64,000 nt of DNA from an uncultured Lachnospiraceae bacterium (GCA_910577015.1 CAJTKU010000006.1:62001-126000), one strand, 5' to 3'. Counted from the stretch's first letter, positions 7,761 through 17,804 are shown. Numbers and translations are program-made. The notes: generated by a model from the sequence alone, not told the origin.

Positions 7761-9851
7761 TTATAAAGTTATGATTGCAATACGTTTGTTGCGGAGTTTG
7801 AAAATAACGCGGCTTACTTCCGATGATAACATATATTTTATCTTGTTAATGACGATGACGCTGCCTCCAAAAGCATTTCCCCTGATGCATACGGGAGCAT
7901 TCATGCTCTGGTCGGTAATGTTGGCCAGCTTTGATATCTCTGCGTCCAATTCGGCCAGTTCCTTGCTCTTGACTACCATTGTGGCATGGACTTTACGAAC
8001 AGTATCCTCCGATACCCCTCCTTTTTTACTGGTCAGCAGCTGCAGTATTTTGCTCCATCCCGCCTCCAAAGCAGTCAGTTCGTTTAACAGCTGGGTCCGT
8101 TTTTCTGCGCGGACGGCCTGTTCTTTTTCATAGAGTTCGTTCCTTCCGATGTCAAGATATGTCGGAAGATGGGAACTGTTTCCGAGATTAAAAGTATCCA
8201 CGCCCCTGACGGCACAGATTCTGCCCCCTAAAAGAACGCCCTTGCTTCCGGATACAATCACCCTGCCCATGGTATTGATGTTGCTGTTCATAATGTAATT
8301 GGCTTTGACATTACCCCGGGCATTGATGTTGGCGGCTTCAAAGAAACTGCCTGAAACTTCTCCTCCGGCGTCAATAAAGCAGTCATGTCTGGAACAGCTT
8401 CCCTTTTTTATCATCACGTTCCCGCCGGCAATCAGCCTTGCCGTTTCGACATTGTGCTCGATAATAATGTCCCCGGTTGCCCTGATATATCCGCCGGAAT
8501 AAATGCTGCCGATAACGTAGACGGAGCCATCCACTTCCAGTTTGCCGGTGACGGCGGTCACATCCTCGCGCACAACCAGCATGTTGGAGATGATTATCCT
8601 TCCGTTAATATATTCAAATTTGCCGTTTAACCGGGATATATAGGTTACGCCATCCGGCGCAATCTTAAAGCCTTCCCCCCTTAACGGCTTTTTTTCCAGC
8701 CCGTTTTCGGCATGTATGGTTTCGCCGTAGATGTTTGTGCCGTCCGTTCCCTTTTCAGCGCGGTGGTAGACAGCAATTTTTTCTCCTTCGTCTACCATTT
8801 CAAAGGCTTCTATATTTACATAGTCCACGCCGCCGTCGGGAAGGGGCGCCGGGATGCGGGGCATATCCAGCCTTACAAAAAACTCAAACCAGCCGTCCTT
8901 CCCCTTGTGTGCGGGGACGCCTTCGGCAATCAGGATTTTTTCGTTCATTCTTCTCATGTCGATTAAGTCGGAAATTGCCTGATGATTGATTCCGAAAATG
9001 ATTTCCCTTCTTTGCAGGTCCTGGTAAATATCATCTTTTGTTACCATATTGCCGGGCACCCATGGTATATAGGCATAGGCTTTGTTACCGTTTTCTTCTA
9101 TGGAAATGGCAAATTCACATTTTCTGAAGGGGTCAAAAACGGTTTCACTGCCTTTGGGTTCAGGCGTTTTTTTCATTTTTCTTTCGATAAGGCCCAGCCG
9201 TTTTTCTTTCATGTCCGTTGCGGAAAATACCAAAGAACAATAAGAGGATACGTCAAGACCGGCTTCCAGTCCGAGACGGATTTCTTTCATTTGGGAATGA
9301 CTGAACAGATAATTTGCATAAAGGGATACATTCAGCTTTTTTTCCAGCCCGAGGCGGATTTCCTGCATCTGCATCCAGTTTAAACGGGAATCGGTATAAG
9401 CGGAAATATCCAATTGCTCGCATAAGCCGATTCGGACTTCGTGAATCTGCGGTGCGCACATGTTGTCCTGCAGCCAGTTGTCAATCGGCAGCTTATCCAG
9501 CAGGGCAAGCCGTATCTGCTCCAGGGAATCATCCGTAAACCCCCTTTTCAGATAGGGAATCAAGTCTATGGCAGAATATAAGGAAAGCCTGATTTGCCTC
9601 ATGGTTTCATAATTGTAAGCGGGATTGGCATATATTGAGGCGTCTACCTTGTCTTTCAGCCCCATACGTATCTGCTCCATCTGCAGCCAGTTAAACTCGG
9701 GATTGGAGTAAATGGAGACATCCAGCCCCTCTTCTTTGCCGAGCTTGATTTCCTGGTTCTGCGCTCTCAGGTATTCGGCATTTTCCATCATGGGAAAACG
9801 CAGTTCTTTTATTTTCGTTTTGGAATCACTATGGCTCATATCCTGTACCAT
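7761..9851 (-). CDS. DUF342 (FapA-type) polymer-forming protein with N-terminal repeats
   Basis: 696 residues. The first ~220 are repeats of about 20-35 residues built on M-x-E/Q-IR-x-GL-x-x-x-L/V-D-x-S-x-Y (for example MEQIRMGLKDKVDASIYANP and MQEIRLGLEKKLNVSLYANY). The rest is the DUF342 core, with beta-helix-like turns (DITAVTGKLEVDGSVYVIGSI, GGNVMIKKG) and a C-terminal coiled coil. DUF342 proteins are cytoplasmic scaffolds found with motility or cyclic di-GMP genes; the exact role is unknown. First gene of the minus-strand operon. A start four codons in (9839) is also possible. Confidence 0.85.
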   Translation of the reverse strand: MVQDMSHSDSKTKIKELRFPMMENAEYLRAQNQEIKLGKEEGLDVSIYSNPEFNWLQMEQIRMGLKDKVDASIYANPAYNYETMRQIRLSLYSAIDLIPYLKRGFTDDSLEQIRLALLDKLPIDNWLQDNMCAPQIHEVRIGLCEQLDISAYTDSRLNWMQMQEIRLGLEKKLNVSLYANYLFSHSQMKEIRLGLEAGLDVSSYCSLVFSATDMKEKRLGLIERKMKKTPEPKGSETVFDPFRKCEFAISIEENGNKAYAYIPWVPGNMVTKDDIYQDLQRREIIFGINHQAISDLIDMRRMNEKILIAEGVPAHKGKDGWFEFFVRLDMPRIPAPLPDGGVDYVNIEAFEMVDEGEKIAVYHRAEKGTDGTNIYGETIHAENGLEKKPLRGEGFKIAPDGVTYISRLNGKFEYINGRIIISNMLVVREDVTAVTGKLEVDGSVYVIGSIYSGGYIRATGDIIIEHNVETARLIAGGNVMIKKGSCSRHDCFIDAGGEVSGSFFEAANINARGNVKANYIMNSNINTMGRVIVSGSKGVLLGGRICAVRGVDTFNLGNSSHLPTYLDIGRNELYEKEQAVRAEKRTQLLNELTALEAGWSKILQLLTSKKGGVSEDTVRKVHATMVVKSKELAELDAEISKLANITDQSMNAPVCIRGNAFGGSVIVINKIKYMLSSEVSRVIFKLRNKRIAIITL

Positions 9852-9911
9852 GCTTTCTATAAGGAATGAAAAGCTTTTAATAATGCGGAAAAAATGTGTG
9901 CATTATTATTT

Positions 9912-9940
9912 ATTATATCAATCGGGATATAAAAAGTCTA
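9912..9940 (-). promoter_or_regulatory. Candidate promoter of the DUF342 operon
   Basis: Reading the minus strand, TAGACT (9940-9935) lies 17 bases before TATAAT (9917-9912), about 60 bases upstream of the DUF342 gene. Confidence 0.5.
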
Positions 9941-9984
9941 CTGATTTATACCCTTGTGTTTACAGTTTCTTTATACTTTCTTAA

Positions 9985-10013
9985 TTGACTTAAAGCTGGA
10001 AAATAAATACAAT
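9985..10013 (+). promoter_or_regulatory. Candidate promoter of the ABC exporter operon
   Basis: TTGACT (9985-9990), a 17-base spacer and TACAAT (10008-10013) stand 45 bases before the first exporter gene, in the divergent gap shared with the DUF342 operon. Confidence 0.6.
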
Positions 10014-10058
10014 TAGAAACAGTAATTTGGTGGATAAAGAAAAGGAAAGGTGTATCCC

Positions 10059-12215
10059 ATGGGAAAAATTTTCAAGTATCTGAAGGAATCCTGGCCGGCG
10101 GTGCTGGCAATCATAGCGCTCCTTATTGCACAGGCTTACTGTGATTTGCAGTTGCCCGAGTATACTTCCAATATTGTGGATGTGGGAATCGGCAGGGGAG
10201 GCATCGCTTATGCAGCCCCGGAAAAAATGAGGGAAGAAACCTATGAAAACCTGATGCTGTTCATGACGCAGGAAGAAAAGGCGGTATGTGACGCTGCGTA
10301 CCAAAAGGATGGCGCGGGCTGTTATGTTTTGGCGGCAAAGGACAGTGACACCCTGGCGCAGATTGACGCGTGTATGGGACTCCCCATGGTGCTTCTGGGT
10401 GCGCTGGAAAGCGGCGATACGGGCTATGACGCGGACAGCCTGCGGCTTATGCGGGAAAACGGCATGATTTCAGACGAAGAAATAACTGCCGTAAAGGAGC
10501 AGGCGCTCGCCGGCATGGGGGATATGAGTGAATCCGTCATATCCGCAAGGGCCGTGCAGTTTGTGCAGGAAGAATACGGGGCGCTGGGTATGGATATCGG
10601 AAAAATCCAGACGGATTACCTTTGGCAGACAGGTTTTAAAATGCTTGGCCTGTCGGTGTTGATGATGGCGGCAGCCATCCTGACGGGGCTTCTGGCGTCC
10701 CGGACAGCGGCGAGGACAGGGCGCAATCTGCGCAGCCGGGTATACAATAAAGTAGTTGCATTTTCCAGTGCGGAGATGGATAAGTTTTCTACAGCCTCTC
10801 TGATTACCAGAAGCACCAATGATATCCAGCAGGTGCAGATGGTCGTGGTGATGCTGCTTCGCATGGTACTGTATGCGCCGATTATCGGTATCGGCGGTAT
10901 TATGAAAGTGGTCAACACGGGTACGGGCATGGGATGGATTATCGGTGTGGCAGTCGGACTTATCTCTGCGCTGGTATTGGTGCTGGTGGCGGTTGCCATG
11001 CCTAAATTTAAGATAATGCAGACGCTTGTTGACCGTGTCAATCTGGTTTCCCGGGAAATCCTTACAGGGATACCGGTTATCAGGGCTTTCAGCAGGGAAA
11101 AGTTTGAAGAAGAGCGGTTTGACAAGGCCAATAAGGATTTGATGGGAACCCAGCTTTTTACCGGCCGGGTTATGAATTTTATGATGCCTGCCATGATGCT
11201 CATTATGAATGGCATTTCCATCATGATTGTGTGGTTCGGCGGGAAAGGGATTGACGCCGGAAATATGCAGGTGGGGGAAATGCTGGCGTTCATTACATAC
11301 ACCATGCAGATAGTCATGGCATTTCTGATGATTACCATGGTTTCCGTGATGCTGCCCCGCGCCGGGGTGGCGGCCAACCGTATTGAAGAAGTGCTGGGGA
11401 CCGAAGTGACCATCCATGACAGGGAAACGGTTCGGGATGACAGCCTGTCGGACGTAAAAGGAGAAATTGCATTTGAGGACGTCTGTTTCAGGTATCCGGG
11501 TGCAGAGGAGGACGCCCTGCATCATTTGTCATTTACCGCAAGTCCGGGGCAGACCACGGCGGTGATAGGCAGTACCGGGTGCGGTAAATCCACGTTGCTG
11601 CATCTGATTCCCCGTTTTTATGATGTGACGGGAGGCCGCATCACATTGGACGGCGTGGACATCCGGGATATTTCCCAGAAAAAGCTGCGGAGTGTATTGG
11701 GATTTGTGCCGCAAAAAGGGGTTTTGTTTTCCGGGGACATAGCCTCCAACATCAAATTCGGCGGCGACGAAATCAGTGATGATGAAATGAAGGAAGCGGC
11801 AGCAATCGCACAGGCTGTTGAATTTATAGACAGTAAGCCCGACGGATACGAAAGTCCCATATCTCAGGGCGGCACCAATGTTTCGGGAGGGCAGAAACAG
11901 AGACTGTCCATTGCCCGCGCCATTGCAAAGAGCCCCAAAGTATTTTTGTTTGACGACAGTTTTTCGGCGTTGGATTATAAGACGGATGTGGCCCTCAGGA
12001 AAGCGCTGCATGAAAAAACGGAACAGGCCGCGGTTATCATCGTGGCGCAGCGTATCAGCACAATATTGCATGCCGACCGGATTATTGTGCTGGATAACGG
12101 TACTATCGTAGGAATGGGCACACACGGCGAACTTCTTGAAAATTGTGAAACCTACAGGGAAATTGCAAAATCCCAGTTGTCGGAGGCGGAACTGAAAGGA
12201 GGAAAACAGGCATGA
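10059..12215 (+). CDS. ABC exporter half-transporter with degenerate ATP site
   Basis: 718 residues: six-span type-I exporter membrane domain followed by an ATPase domain. About 120 residues between the first two spans form an unusual acidic extracytoplasmic insert. Walker A is GSTGCGKST, the signature VSGGQKQR, and Walker B VFLFDDSFSALD. The usual catalytic Glu after Walker B is Asp here, marking the non-canonical site of a heterodimer. Its partner is the next gene, which overlaps by 4 bases. Homologues export drugs or peptides; the substrate here is unknown. ATG at 10059 has AAAGGAAAGG eight bases upstream. Confidence 0.9.
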   Translation: MGKIFKYLKESWPAVLAIIALLIAQAYCDLQLPEYTSNIVDVGIGRGGIAYAAPEKMREETYENLMLFMTQEEKAVCDAAYQKDGAGCYVLAAKDSDTLAQIDACMGLPMVLLGALESGDTGYDADSLRLMRENGMISDEEITAVKEQALAGMGDMSESVISARAVQFVQEEYGALGMDIGKIQTDYLWQTGFKMLGLSVLMMAAAILTGLLASRTAARTGRNLRSRVYNKVVAFSSAEMDKFSTASLITRSTNDIQQVQMVVVMLLRMVLYAPIIGIGGIMKVVNTGTGMGWIIGVAVGLISALVLVLVAVAMPKFKIMQTLVDRVNLVSREILTGIPVIRAFSREKFEEERFDKANKDLMGTQLFTGRVMNFMMPAMMLIMNGISIMIVWFGGKGIDAGNMQVGEMLAFITYTMQIVMAFLMITMVSVMLPRAGVAANRIEEVLGTEVTIHDRETVRDDSLSDVKGEIAFEDVCFRYPGAEEDALHHLSFTASPGQTTAVIGSTGCGKSTLLHLIPRFYDVTGGRITLDGVDIRDISQKKLRSVLGFVPQKGVLFSGDIASNIKFGGDEISDDEMKEAAAIAQAVEFIDSKPDGYESPISQGGTNVSGGQKQRLSIARAIAKSPKVFLFDDSFSALDYKTDVALRKALHEKTEQAAVIIVAQRISTILHADRIIVLDNGTIVGMGTHGELLENCETYREIAKSQLSEAELKGGKQA

Positions 12216-14071
12216 GCGAGCATAAAGAAAGTAAAAACAGACCGCCCAGACGGGGACCCATGGGACACGGACCGGCAGGCATGATGCCGGGAGAAAAAGC
12301 AAAAGATTTTAAGGGTACATTGAAAAAATTATTGTCTTACATGGGTAACTATAAATTTGCCATTCTGCTGGTGATGATATTTGCAGTCGGAGGTACGGCT
12401 TTCAATATTATCGGTCCTAAGGTATTAAGCAGGGCGACGACGGAACTGTTTAACGGGCTGATGGCAAAAATCGGCGGAACCGGAGGTATAGATTTCGGAA
12501 AAATTGCGCAAATCCTTTTGTTTCTCCTTTGCCTGTATGCCATCAGTTCGATTTTATCCTTTATACAGGGCTTTATCATGACGAGCGTTTCCCAGAAGCT
12601 CTGTTACCGGTTCAGACGGGAAATTTCCGAGAAAATCAACAGGATGCCTTTTGCTTATTTTGAATCCAAAACAGTGGGGGAAGTGCTTTCCCGCATTACC
12701 AATGACGTAGATACCCTGGGGCAGAGCTTAAGTCAGAGCATTACCACGCTGATTACTTCGGTTACCATGCTTATCGGCGTGCTTGTCATGATGCTGTCCA
12801 TCAGTCCGCTGATGACTTTGATTGCGCTGGTCATCCTGCCGATATCCAGCGTTCTAATCGGCATTGTGGTGAAATTTTCGCAGAAATATTTTGTGGCGCA
12901 GCAGTCTTATCTGGGAAAAATCAACGGACAGATAGAGGAAACCTACGGGGGACATAATATCATCAAAGCGTTTAACCGTGAAGAAGCTTCCCTGCAGGAA
13001 TTTGCCGAAACCAATGAAGAGTTATACAAATCGGCATGGAAATCCCAGTTTATCTCCGGCATGATGCAGCCCATCATGGGATTTGTGGGCAATCTGGGGT
13101 ATGTGGCAGTCGCCATAAGCGGCAGCGTCCTTGCCATCCGCGGGGTAATTGACGTGGGCGAAATACAGGCCTTTATCCAGTATGTGAAGAGTTTTACCCA
13201 GCCCATTACCCAGCTTGCGCAGGTATCCAACCTTTTTCAGTCCACGGCGGCTTCCGCGGAACGCGTCTTTGAATTTCTGAATGAGCCGGAGGAGGATGTA
13301 TTTGCCGAAAATCCGGTGGCGCTTACGGAAATGAAAGGGGAAGTTACCTTTGACCATGTGCAGTTTGGATACAATCCGGATAAAATAGTAATCCGGGATT
13401 TCAGCTGTCAGGTAAAACCCGGGCAGATGGTGGCGATTGTCGGCCCTACCGGCGCCGGAAAAACGACCATGGTAAAACTGCTTATGCGTTTTTATGATGT
13501 GAACAGCGGCGCTATCCTGGTGGATGGCCACAATCTGAAAGACTTTAACCGCAGCAGCCTGAGGGAAAACTTTGGTATGGTATTGCAGGATACCTGGCTG
13601 TTTAAGGGAACGATTATGGAGAATATCCGCTATGGCAGGCTTGAGGCCACGGATGAGGAAGTCATTGCGGCGGCAAAGGCAGCCCATGCCCATCACTTCA
13701 TCCAGACGCTGCCCGGCGGTTACCAGATGGAATTAAACGAGGACGCCAGCAACGTGTCCCAGGGCCAGAAACAGCTTCTCACCATTGCAAGGGCCATTCT
13801 GGCAGACAATCCCGTTTTGATTCTGGATGAAGCCACCAGCTCGGTGGATACCAGGACCGAGGCGCGCATCCAGAAAGCAATGAACAACCTGATGAAGGGC
13901 AGGACCAGCTTTGTCATTGCCCACAGGCTGTCCACTATCAAAGACGCAGATGTGATACTGGTCATGAAAGACGGGGATATTGTAGAACAGGGCAGCCACG
14001 AAGAACTGCTTGCAAAGGACGGTTTCTATGCTTCGCTCTACAATTCCCAGTTTGAAGAGGCAACAGCGTGA
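12212..14071 (+). CDS. ABC exporter half-transporter with canonical ATP site
   Basis: 619 residues. A proline/glycine-rich N-terminal tail of ~40 residues precedes six membrane spans and an ATPase domain with Walker A GPTGAGKTT, signature NVSQGQKQ and Walker B VLILDEATSSVD, including the catalytic Glu. Together with the preceding half-transporter it should form a heterodimer with one degenerate and one consensus site, like LmrCD/TM287-288 exporters. The start overlaps the previous stop (ATGA). Substrate unknown. Confidence 0.9.
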   Translation: MSEHKESKNRPPRRGPMGHGPAGMMPGEKAKDFKGTLKKLLSYMGNYKFAILLVMIFAVGGTAFNIIGPKVLSRATTELFNGLMAKIGGTGGIDFGKIAQILLFLLCLYAISSILSFIQGFIMTSVSQKLCYRFRREISEKINRMPFAYFESKTVGEVLSRITNDVDTLGQSLSQSITTLITSVTMLIGVLVMMLSISPLMTLIALVILPISSVLIGIVVKFSQKYFVAQQSYLGKINGQIEETYGGHNIIKAFNREEASLQEFAETNEELYKSAWKSQFISGMMQPIMGFVGNLGYVAVAISGSVLAIRGVIDVGEIQAFIQYVKSFTQPITQLAQVSNLFQSTAASAERVFEFLNEPEEDVFAENPVALTEMKGEVTFDHVQFGYNPDKIVIRDFSCQVKPGQMVAIVGPTGAGKTTMVKLLMRFYDVNSGAILVDGHNLKDFNRSSLRENFGMVLQDTWLFKGTIMENIRYGRLEATDEEVIAAAKAAHAHHFIQTLPGGYQMELNEDASNVSQGQKQLLTIARAILADNPVLILDEATSSVDTRTEARIQKAMNNLMKGRTSFVIAHRLSTIKDADVILVMKDGDIVEQGSHEELLAKDGFYASLYNSQFEEATA

Positions 14072-14177
14072 AACACAAGTCAAGGCTAAAGCGAAGGATA
14101 AAAAAACTGAGTATTTTATTTGTCCCAAAAACGTGTTACAATAATAGCATGTCGGTTGGAAAGGCTTGGGGAGTAAA

Positions 14178-15443
14178 ATGGGACAGGAACTTGTAAATAC
14201 CAGGGACGTCTACAATGTTATGCGGCGGGCGCTCGGTTTCATGGACGGTACGATTCTCCAGCATGGAGAAATTACGGGATATATTTTCTATAACATGCTC
14301 AAATATGAAGGCATCTGCAACAATATGGAACTTGCAGAATATGCGCTTATCGGTATGCTTCATGATTTGGGAATGATAAAGACAGGTTATAAGGACGGGG
14401 TTGTGAAGTGTGAAACCACAAATGTGTGGGCGCACTCCGTATACGGGTATCTTTTTTTAAAATACCTTTCCCCGGTAGGCGATAAAGCGGAGGTGGTGCT
14501 GTATCATCATCTGCCGCAATATCTGCACGCCAAAATCAAGAGCAACTATCTGAAAGTGACGGAATATCTGACGCTTGCGGACAAGATGGATGTATTTATG
14601 CGGCTGGAAGGACACGGCATGGAAAAAGACTATTTTGCAAAGTCTGCCAATGTCAATTTTTCGGCAAAAGCCCTTGAGGTATTCAATGCGGCGCAGGCCA
14701 AATTCCACTTTCTGGAAAAGCTTAAGACGGACGAGTATCAGCAGGAAATGCTGGAATTGTTTGATAAGGTGAATTTTTCCGAAAAGCAGAAAAAAGGTTT
14801 TTTGGAGATGCTTGTGTATGCCATTGATTTCAGAAGCCAGCAGACGGTAATCCACACCATGTCCACAAAGATGTTTGCCCTGGAAATCGGAAGGCTGATG
14901 CGGATGCCGGCGATGGATTTGCAGGTTTTGTACTATGGCGCGTTACTGCATGATATAGGTAAAATCGTGATTCCGCTTTCCATTTTGGAGGCGCCAAGGA
15001 GACTGAATGATGAAGAGATGCGTATCATGAAGGCGCATGTGATTATTACGGACAGGATACTCAGGGGCATTATGGATGACAGAATCGTGGATGTGGCAGT
15101 GCGGCATCATGAAAAACTGGATGGCACGGGATATCCCCTGGGCCTGAAGGCAGAGGATTTGTCCGTTCTGGAAAGGATAACGGCGGTAGCCGACATCCTG
15201 AGCGCATTGTACGGGAAGAGGAGTTACAAGGATTCTTTTCCGCCTGAAAAAATTAAAGGCATACTGCAATCGGACGCAGACAATGGCAAAATCTGCAATC
15301 AGGTGGTACAGGTTGCCATCAGCAATTTTGAAAGCATCATACATAATTACGAAAAAGAGCGCGACGAAACCATGGATAGATATATGGAAATCATCAACCA
15401 GTATGACAGTATCTATGAAAGGTTTAAAGAATTTGATACCTGA
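14178..15443 (+). CDS. Protein with two HD domains, the second HD-GYP
   Basis: 421 residues. The first half is an HD domain (MLHDLGMIKTG...LYHHLP...ADKMDVFMR) without the GYP signature. The second half has the full HD-GYP set (LLHDIGKIVIP, RHHEKLDGTGYP, ADILSALYGKRSY), so the second is the likely cyclic di-GMP phosphodiesterase. There is no receiver or membrane domain, so the input is unknown. ATG at 14178 follows GGGGAG; a TTG four codons earlier would be the alternative. It stands alone between the exporter and a convergent methyltransferase gene. Confidence 0.85.
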   Translation: MGQELVNTRDVYNVMRRALGFMDGTILQHGEITGYIFYNMLKYEGICNNMELAEYALIGMLHDLGMIKTGYKDGVVKCETTNVWAHSVYGYLFLKYLSPVGDKAEVVLYHHLPQYLHAKIKSNYLKVTEYLTLADKMDVFMRLEGHGMEKDYFAKSANVNFSAKALEVFNAAQAKFHFLEKLKTDEYQQEMLELFDKVNFSEKQKKGFLEMLVYAIDFRSQQTVIHTMSTKMFALEIGRLMRMPAMDLQVLYYGALLHDIGKIVIPLSILEAPRRLNDEEMRIMKAHVIITDRILRGIMDDRIVDVAVRHHEKLDGTGYPLGLKAEDLSVLERITAVADILSALYGKRSYKDSFPPEKIKGILQSDADNGKICNQVVQVAISNFESIIHNYEKERDETMDRYMEIINQYDSIYERFKEFDT

Positions 15444-15449
15444 AGGTAT

Positions 15450-16310
15450 TTATTTTTCCCATCGCCCGGAAGCGCCGCAGGGCAGTACCAGCCCGTTTCC
15501 GCTTACGGGAAGCCCGACTTCGTCGGCCCGGACCCTGCCGCCAAAGCGTTTTCCCACAGCCATGTTCAGCATGTAGGAAAGCACCGCGGGCTGCAGCCCC
15601 GTGGTGTAGGAATTTATCAAAAAGAATAATGCATTTTCAGACAGTATCTGTGCAGTCAATTCCAAAAACGGCCAGATGCTGTCTTCTATTTTCCAGATTT
15701 CCCCCTTGGGACCCCTGCCATAAGAAGGCGGGTCCATGATAATCCCATCATATTTATTGCCGCGGCGGATTTCCCGTTCCACGAATTTCACACAGTCATC
15801 CACAAGCCACCGGATGGGCGCCTTTTCCAGTCCGGAAGCCACCGCGTTTTCCTTTGCCCAGGCAACCATCCCTTTTGAGGCGTCCACATGCGTGACCTGT
15901 GCGCCTGCCGCTGCCGCCGCAAGGGTGGCGCCGCCGGTATAGGCAAAAAGATTCAGAACCTTGACAGGCCGGCCTGCACTGCGTATAATGCCGGAAAACC
16001 AGTCCCAGTTCACCGCCTGTTCGGGAAACAGCCCCGTATGCTTAAAGCTGAACGGTTTCAGGCGGAAGGTTAAATTGCGGTATCCGATTTCCCATTCGTC
16101 GGGGAGGCTGATAAATTCCCATTCCCCGCCGCCTTTGCTGCTGCGGTGGTAGTGGGCGTTTTTCTTTTTCCATGCAGGATGCATGTGGGGAGTGCCCCAG
16201 ATGACCTGAGGGTCCGGGCGTACAAGGATATATTCGCCCCAGCGCTCCAGCTTTTCCCCCGAAGAAGTGTCCAATACTTCATAATCACGCCAATTATCTG
16301 CAATCCACAT
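15450..16310 (-). CDS. SAM-dependent methyltransferase, RlmI/RlmK-like
   Basis: 286 residues. The N-terminal beta region (RWGEYILVRPDPQVIW) precedes a Rossmann methyltransferase fold with motif I VLNLFAYTGGATLAAAAAGA, the acidic VDASKG, and catalytic motif DPPSYGRGPKGE. This matches the C-terminal part of 23S rRNA cytosine-C5 or guanine methyltransferases of the RlmI type, without a PUA domain. Its substrate is probably rRNA. It converges on the HD-GYP gene with 6 bases between the stops. Confidence 0.8.
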   Translation of the reverse strand: MWIADNWRDYEVLDTSSGEKLERWGEYILVRPDPQVIWGTPHMHPAWKKKNAHYHRSSKGGGEWEFISLPDEWEIGYRNLTFRLKPFSFKHTGLFPEQAVNWDWFSGIIRSAGRPVKVLNLFAYTGGATLAAAAAGAQVTHVDASKGMVAWAKENAVASGLEKAPIRWLVDDCVKFVEREIRRGNKYDGIIMDPPSYGRGPKGEIWKIEDSIWPFLELTAQILSENALFFLINSYTTGLQPAVLSYMLNMAVGKRFGGRVRADEVGLPVSGNGLVLPCGASGRWEK

Positions 16311-16404
16311 AAGAATAAGTTCCTTTTCTTCTATATTATAATATAGTAAATATACATCAAGTTGGGAGTCGGCGCAAGGGACATGAATTTCTTATATCCG
16401 GCCT

Positions 16405-17028
16405 TCAGCATAATTCAGCAAAATCTGTCTGCACCAGTTTTTTTCCATTAGGCAGCATGTGTTCAGATGTTCTGATTGCATGATACCCGATTTCAAGCAT
16501 TTTTCTCTCCAATACATGAGTTTCTATTTGATGATGCACCTGTTCCAGTTTGTCAAACATATGCAGATAGGGGGAATCTGACACCCAGCTATCTTCCGGA
16601 TCGATTTGAATAATACATGAAATATATTTCGGGGTTACCTGTTGGATTGTTTTCTGAAAACACTCGTACCCAATATACTCAATCAACAGATTTGCAATAA
16701 CCATGTCTGCTTTTGGTAATTTCTTTGTTTCGTCTGTTAAATTGATACATAAGCATTCCAAAAGACCGTCCAATTCAGGATATCTTTGAATAACTGCCTG
16801 CAAATAAGAAGAATTGACATCAACTCCATATATTCTTTTAAATTTATCTTTTTGAATGTGTTCAAGACCGTTACCACCTGCAATACCCAATATCATAATA
16901 CTGGAAACAGGATAAGAAACAAATTGAGTTTTCATCATTTCATTCAGAGCCTGTAGCTGCATGACAGAATCAAGCATCATATGATTTTCATAATCAGTTA
17001 ACGGAATTTCTTCCCACGGATTTCTCAT
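16405..17028 (-). CDS. Class I SAM-dependent methyltransferase, small
   Basis: 207 residues. SSIMILGIAGGNGLEHI is methyltransferase motif I, followed by the acidic loop IYGVDVNSSYLQ and the post-I stretch KADMVIANLLIEYIG. The substrate cannot be read from the sequence. It is a single minus-strand gene flanked by AT-rich gaps, with lower G+C than its neighbours, which hints at later acquisition. Confidence 0.75.
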   Translation of the reverse strand: MRNPWEEIPLTDYENHMMLDSVMQLQALNEMMKTQFVSYPVSSIMILGIAGGNGLEHIQKDKFKRIYGVDVNSSYLQAVIQRYPELDGLLECLCINLTDETKKLPKADMVIANLLIEYIGYECFQKTIQQVTPKYISCIIQIDPEDSWVSDSPYLHMFDKLEQVHHQIETHVLERKMLEIGYHAIRTSEHMLPNGKKLVQTDFAELC

Positions 17029-17231
17029 TTTAATCTATTACCTCATCAGATACCGGTTTTTCGGCGTTTTCACATTAATTCTTCAGATTTCCTAATTAAT
17101 AAGTTTGATTATATCATGATATCATAGGATTTTATTCAATTCAATTTGTTTTGCCAAGTTGGAGTATCCTGATAATGATGCTGAAAACAGGAAACTGTAT
17201 TAAAGCAGCGAGAAATCAAGGGATAGAAATA

Positions 17232-17260
17232 TTGTAAAATGTATATACTTCATGTATAAT
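17232..17260 (+). promoter_or_regulatory. Promoter of the toxin-antitoxin pair with overlapping dyad
   Basis: TTGTAA (17232-17237), 17 bases, TATAAT (17255-17260), 29 bases before the antitoxin ATG. The spacer holds TGTATA...TGTATA half-sites that could serve autoregulation. Confidence 0.6.
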
Positions 17261-17289
17261 ACAATCATCAAACAAAAGGAAGTGGTATT

Positions 17290-17460
17290 ATGGCACCGGA
17301 AGCACAAGCAATTATAAAAAGTAATGTCATAAATAGTAGTTATTCTGAGCAGGATGCCATCCAAGCTTTATATGCTGAACTTGAAAAGGGCATTCAAAGC
17401 ATGAAGAATGGAGAAGTATACACTGTCGAAGAAGCATGGGAGGAACTTGATAAAATTTAA
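17290..17460 (+). CDS. Small antitoxin-like protein
   Basis: 56 residues, acidic in its second half (GEVYTVEEAWEELDKI). It is read from ATG 17290 after AAAAGGAAG, and its TAA shares bases with the ATG of the following toxin gene. Size, order and overlap fit the antitoxin of a ParE/RelE-type pair. The C-terminal VYTVEEAWEELD pattern is common in small antitoxins encoded before RelE/ParE toxins. There is no clear DNA-binding motif. Confidence 0.7.
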   Translation: MAPEAQAIIKSNVINSSYSEQDAIQALYAELEKGIQSMKNGEVYTVEEAWEELDKI

Positions 17461-17804
17461 TGTCTATGCAGAAACCGATTAAATACAAGGTTCTTTTATC
17501 AAAAGACGCCCTTAAAGATATTAAAGAAACAAAAGATTATATTCTTACTACATTTAAATATCGGGAATATGCAGAAAATTTTTCCGAAAAAATTAAAAAA
17601 GCAATAAAGGAATTAATTATATTTCCGACAGGTTATGAAAGTACAGGCTGCGTTATAGAGGGATTGGAGATTTTTTTTAAACCATATAATACATATTTAA
17701 TTTTCTTTGTTATTGAAGGTTATACGGTTACTGTTATCCGCGTATTAAAGGATAGAATGTATTGGCAGTCAATTATAAGGAAAATGATAAAAATTAACAG
17801 ATAG
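17460..17804 (+). CDS. ParE/RelE-superfamily toxin
   Basis: 114 residues. The fold pattern (YKVLLSKDALKDIKETKDYILTTF...AIKELIIFPTGY...YLIFFVIEGYTVTVIRVLKDRMYW) is that of the RelE/ParE barrel. It starts by stop-start overlap with its antitoxin. Whether it poisons gyrase (ParE-like) or cleaves mRNA (RelE-like) cannot be told. The AT-rich pair sits alone between host genes. Confidence 0.8.
   Translation: MSMQKPIKYKVLLSKDALKDIKETKDYILTTFKYREYAENFSEKIKKAIKELIIFPTGYESTGCVIEGLEIFFKPYNTYLIFFVIEGYTVTVIRVLKDRMYWQSIIRKMIKINR

Noticed and set aside
10470..11525. 351-codon and overlapping 265-codon minus-strand frames opposite the first ABC exporter gene
   Set aside because: His/Met-rich composition typical of antisense shadows; the exporter on the plus strand is certain.
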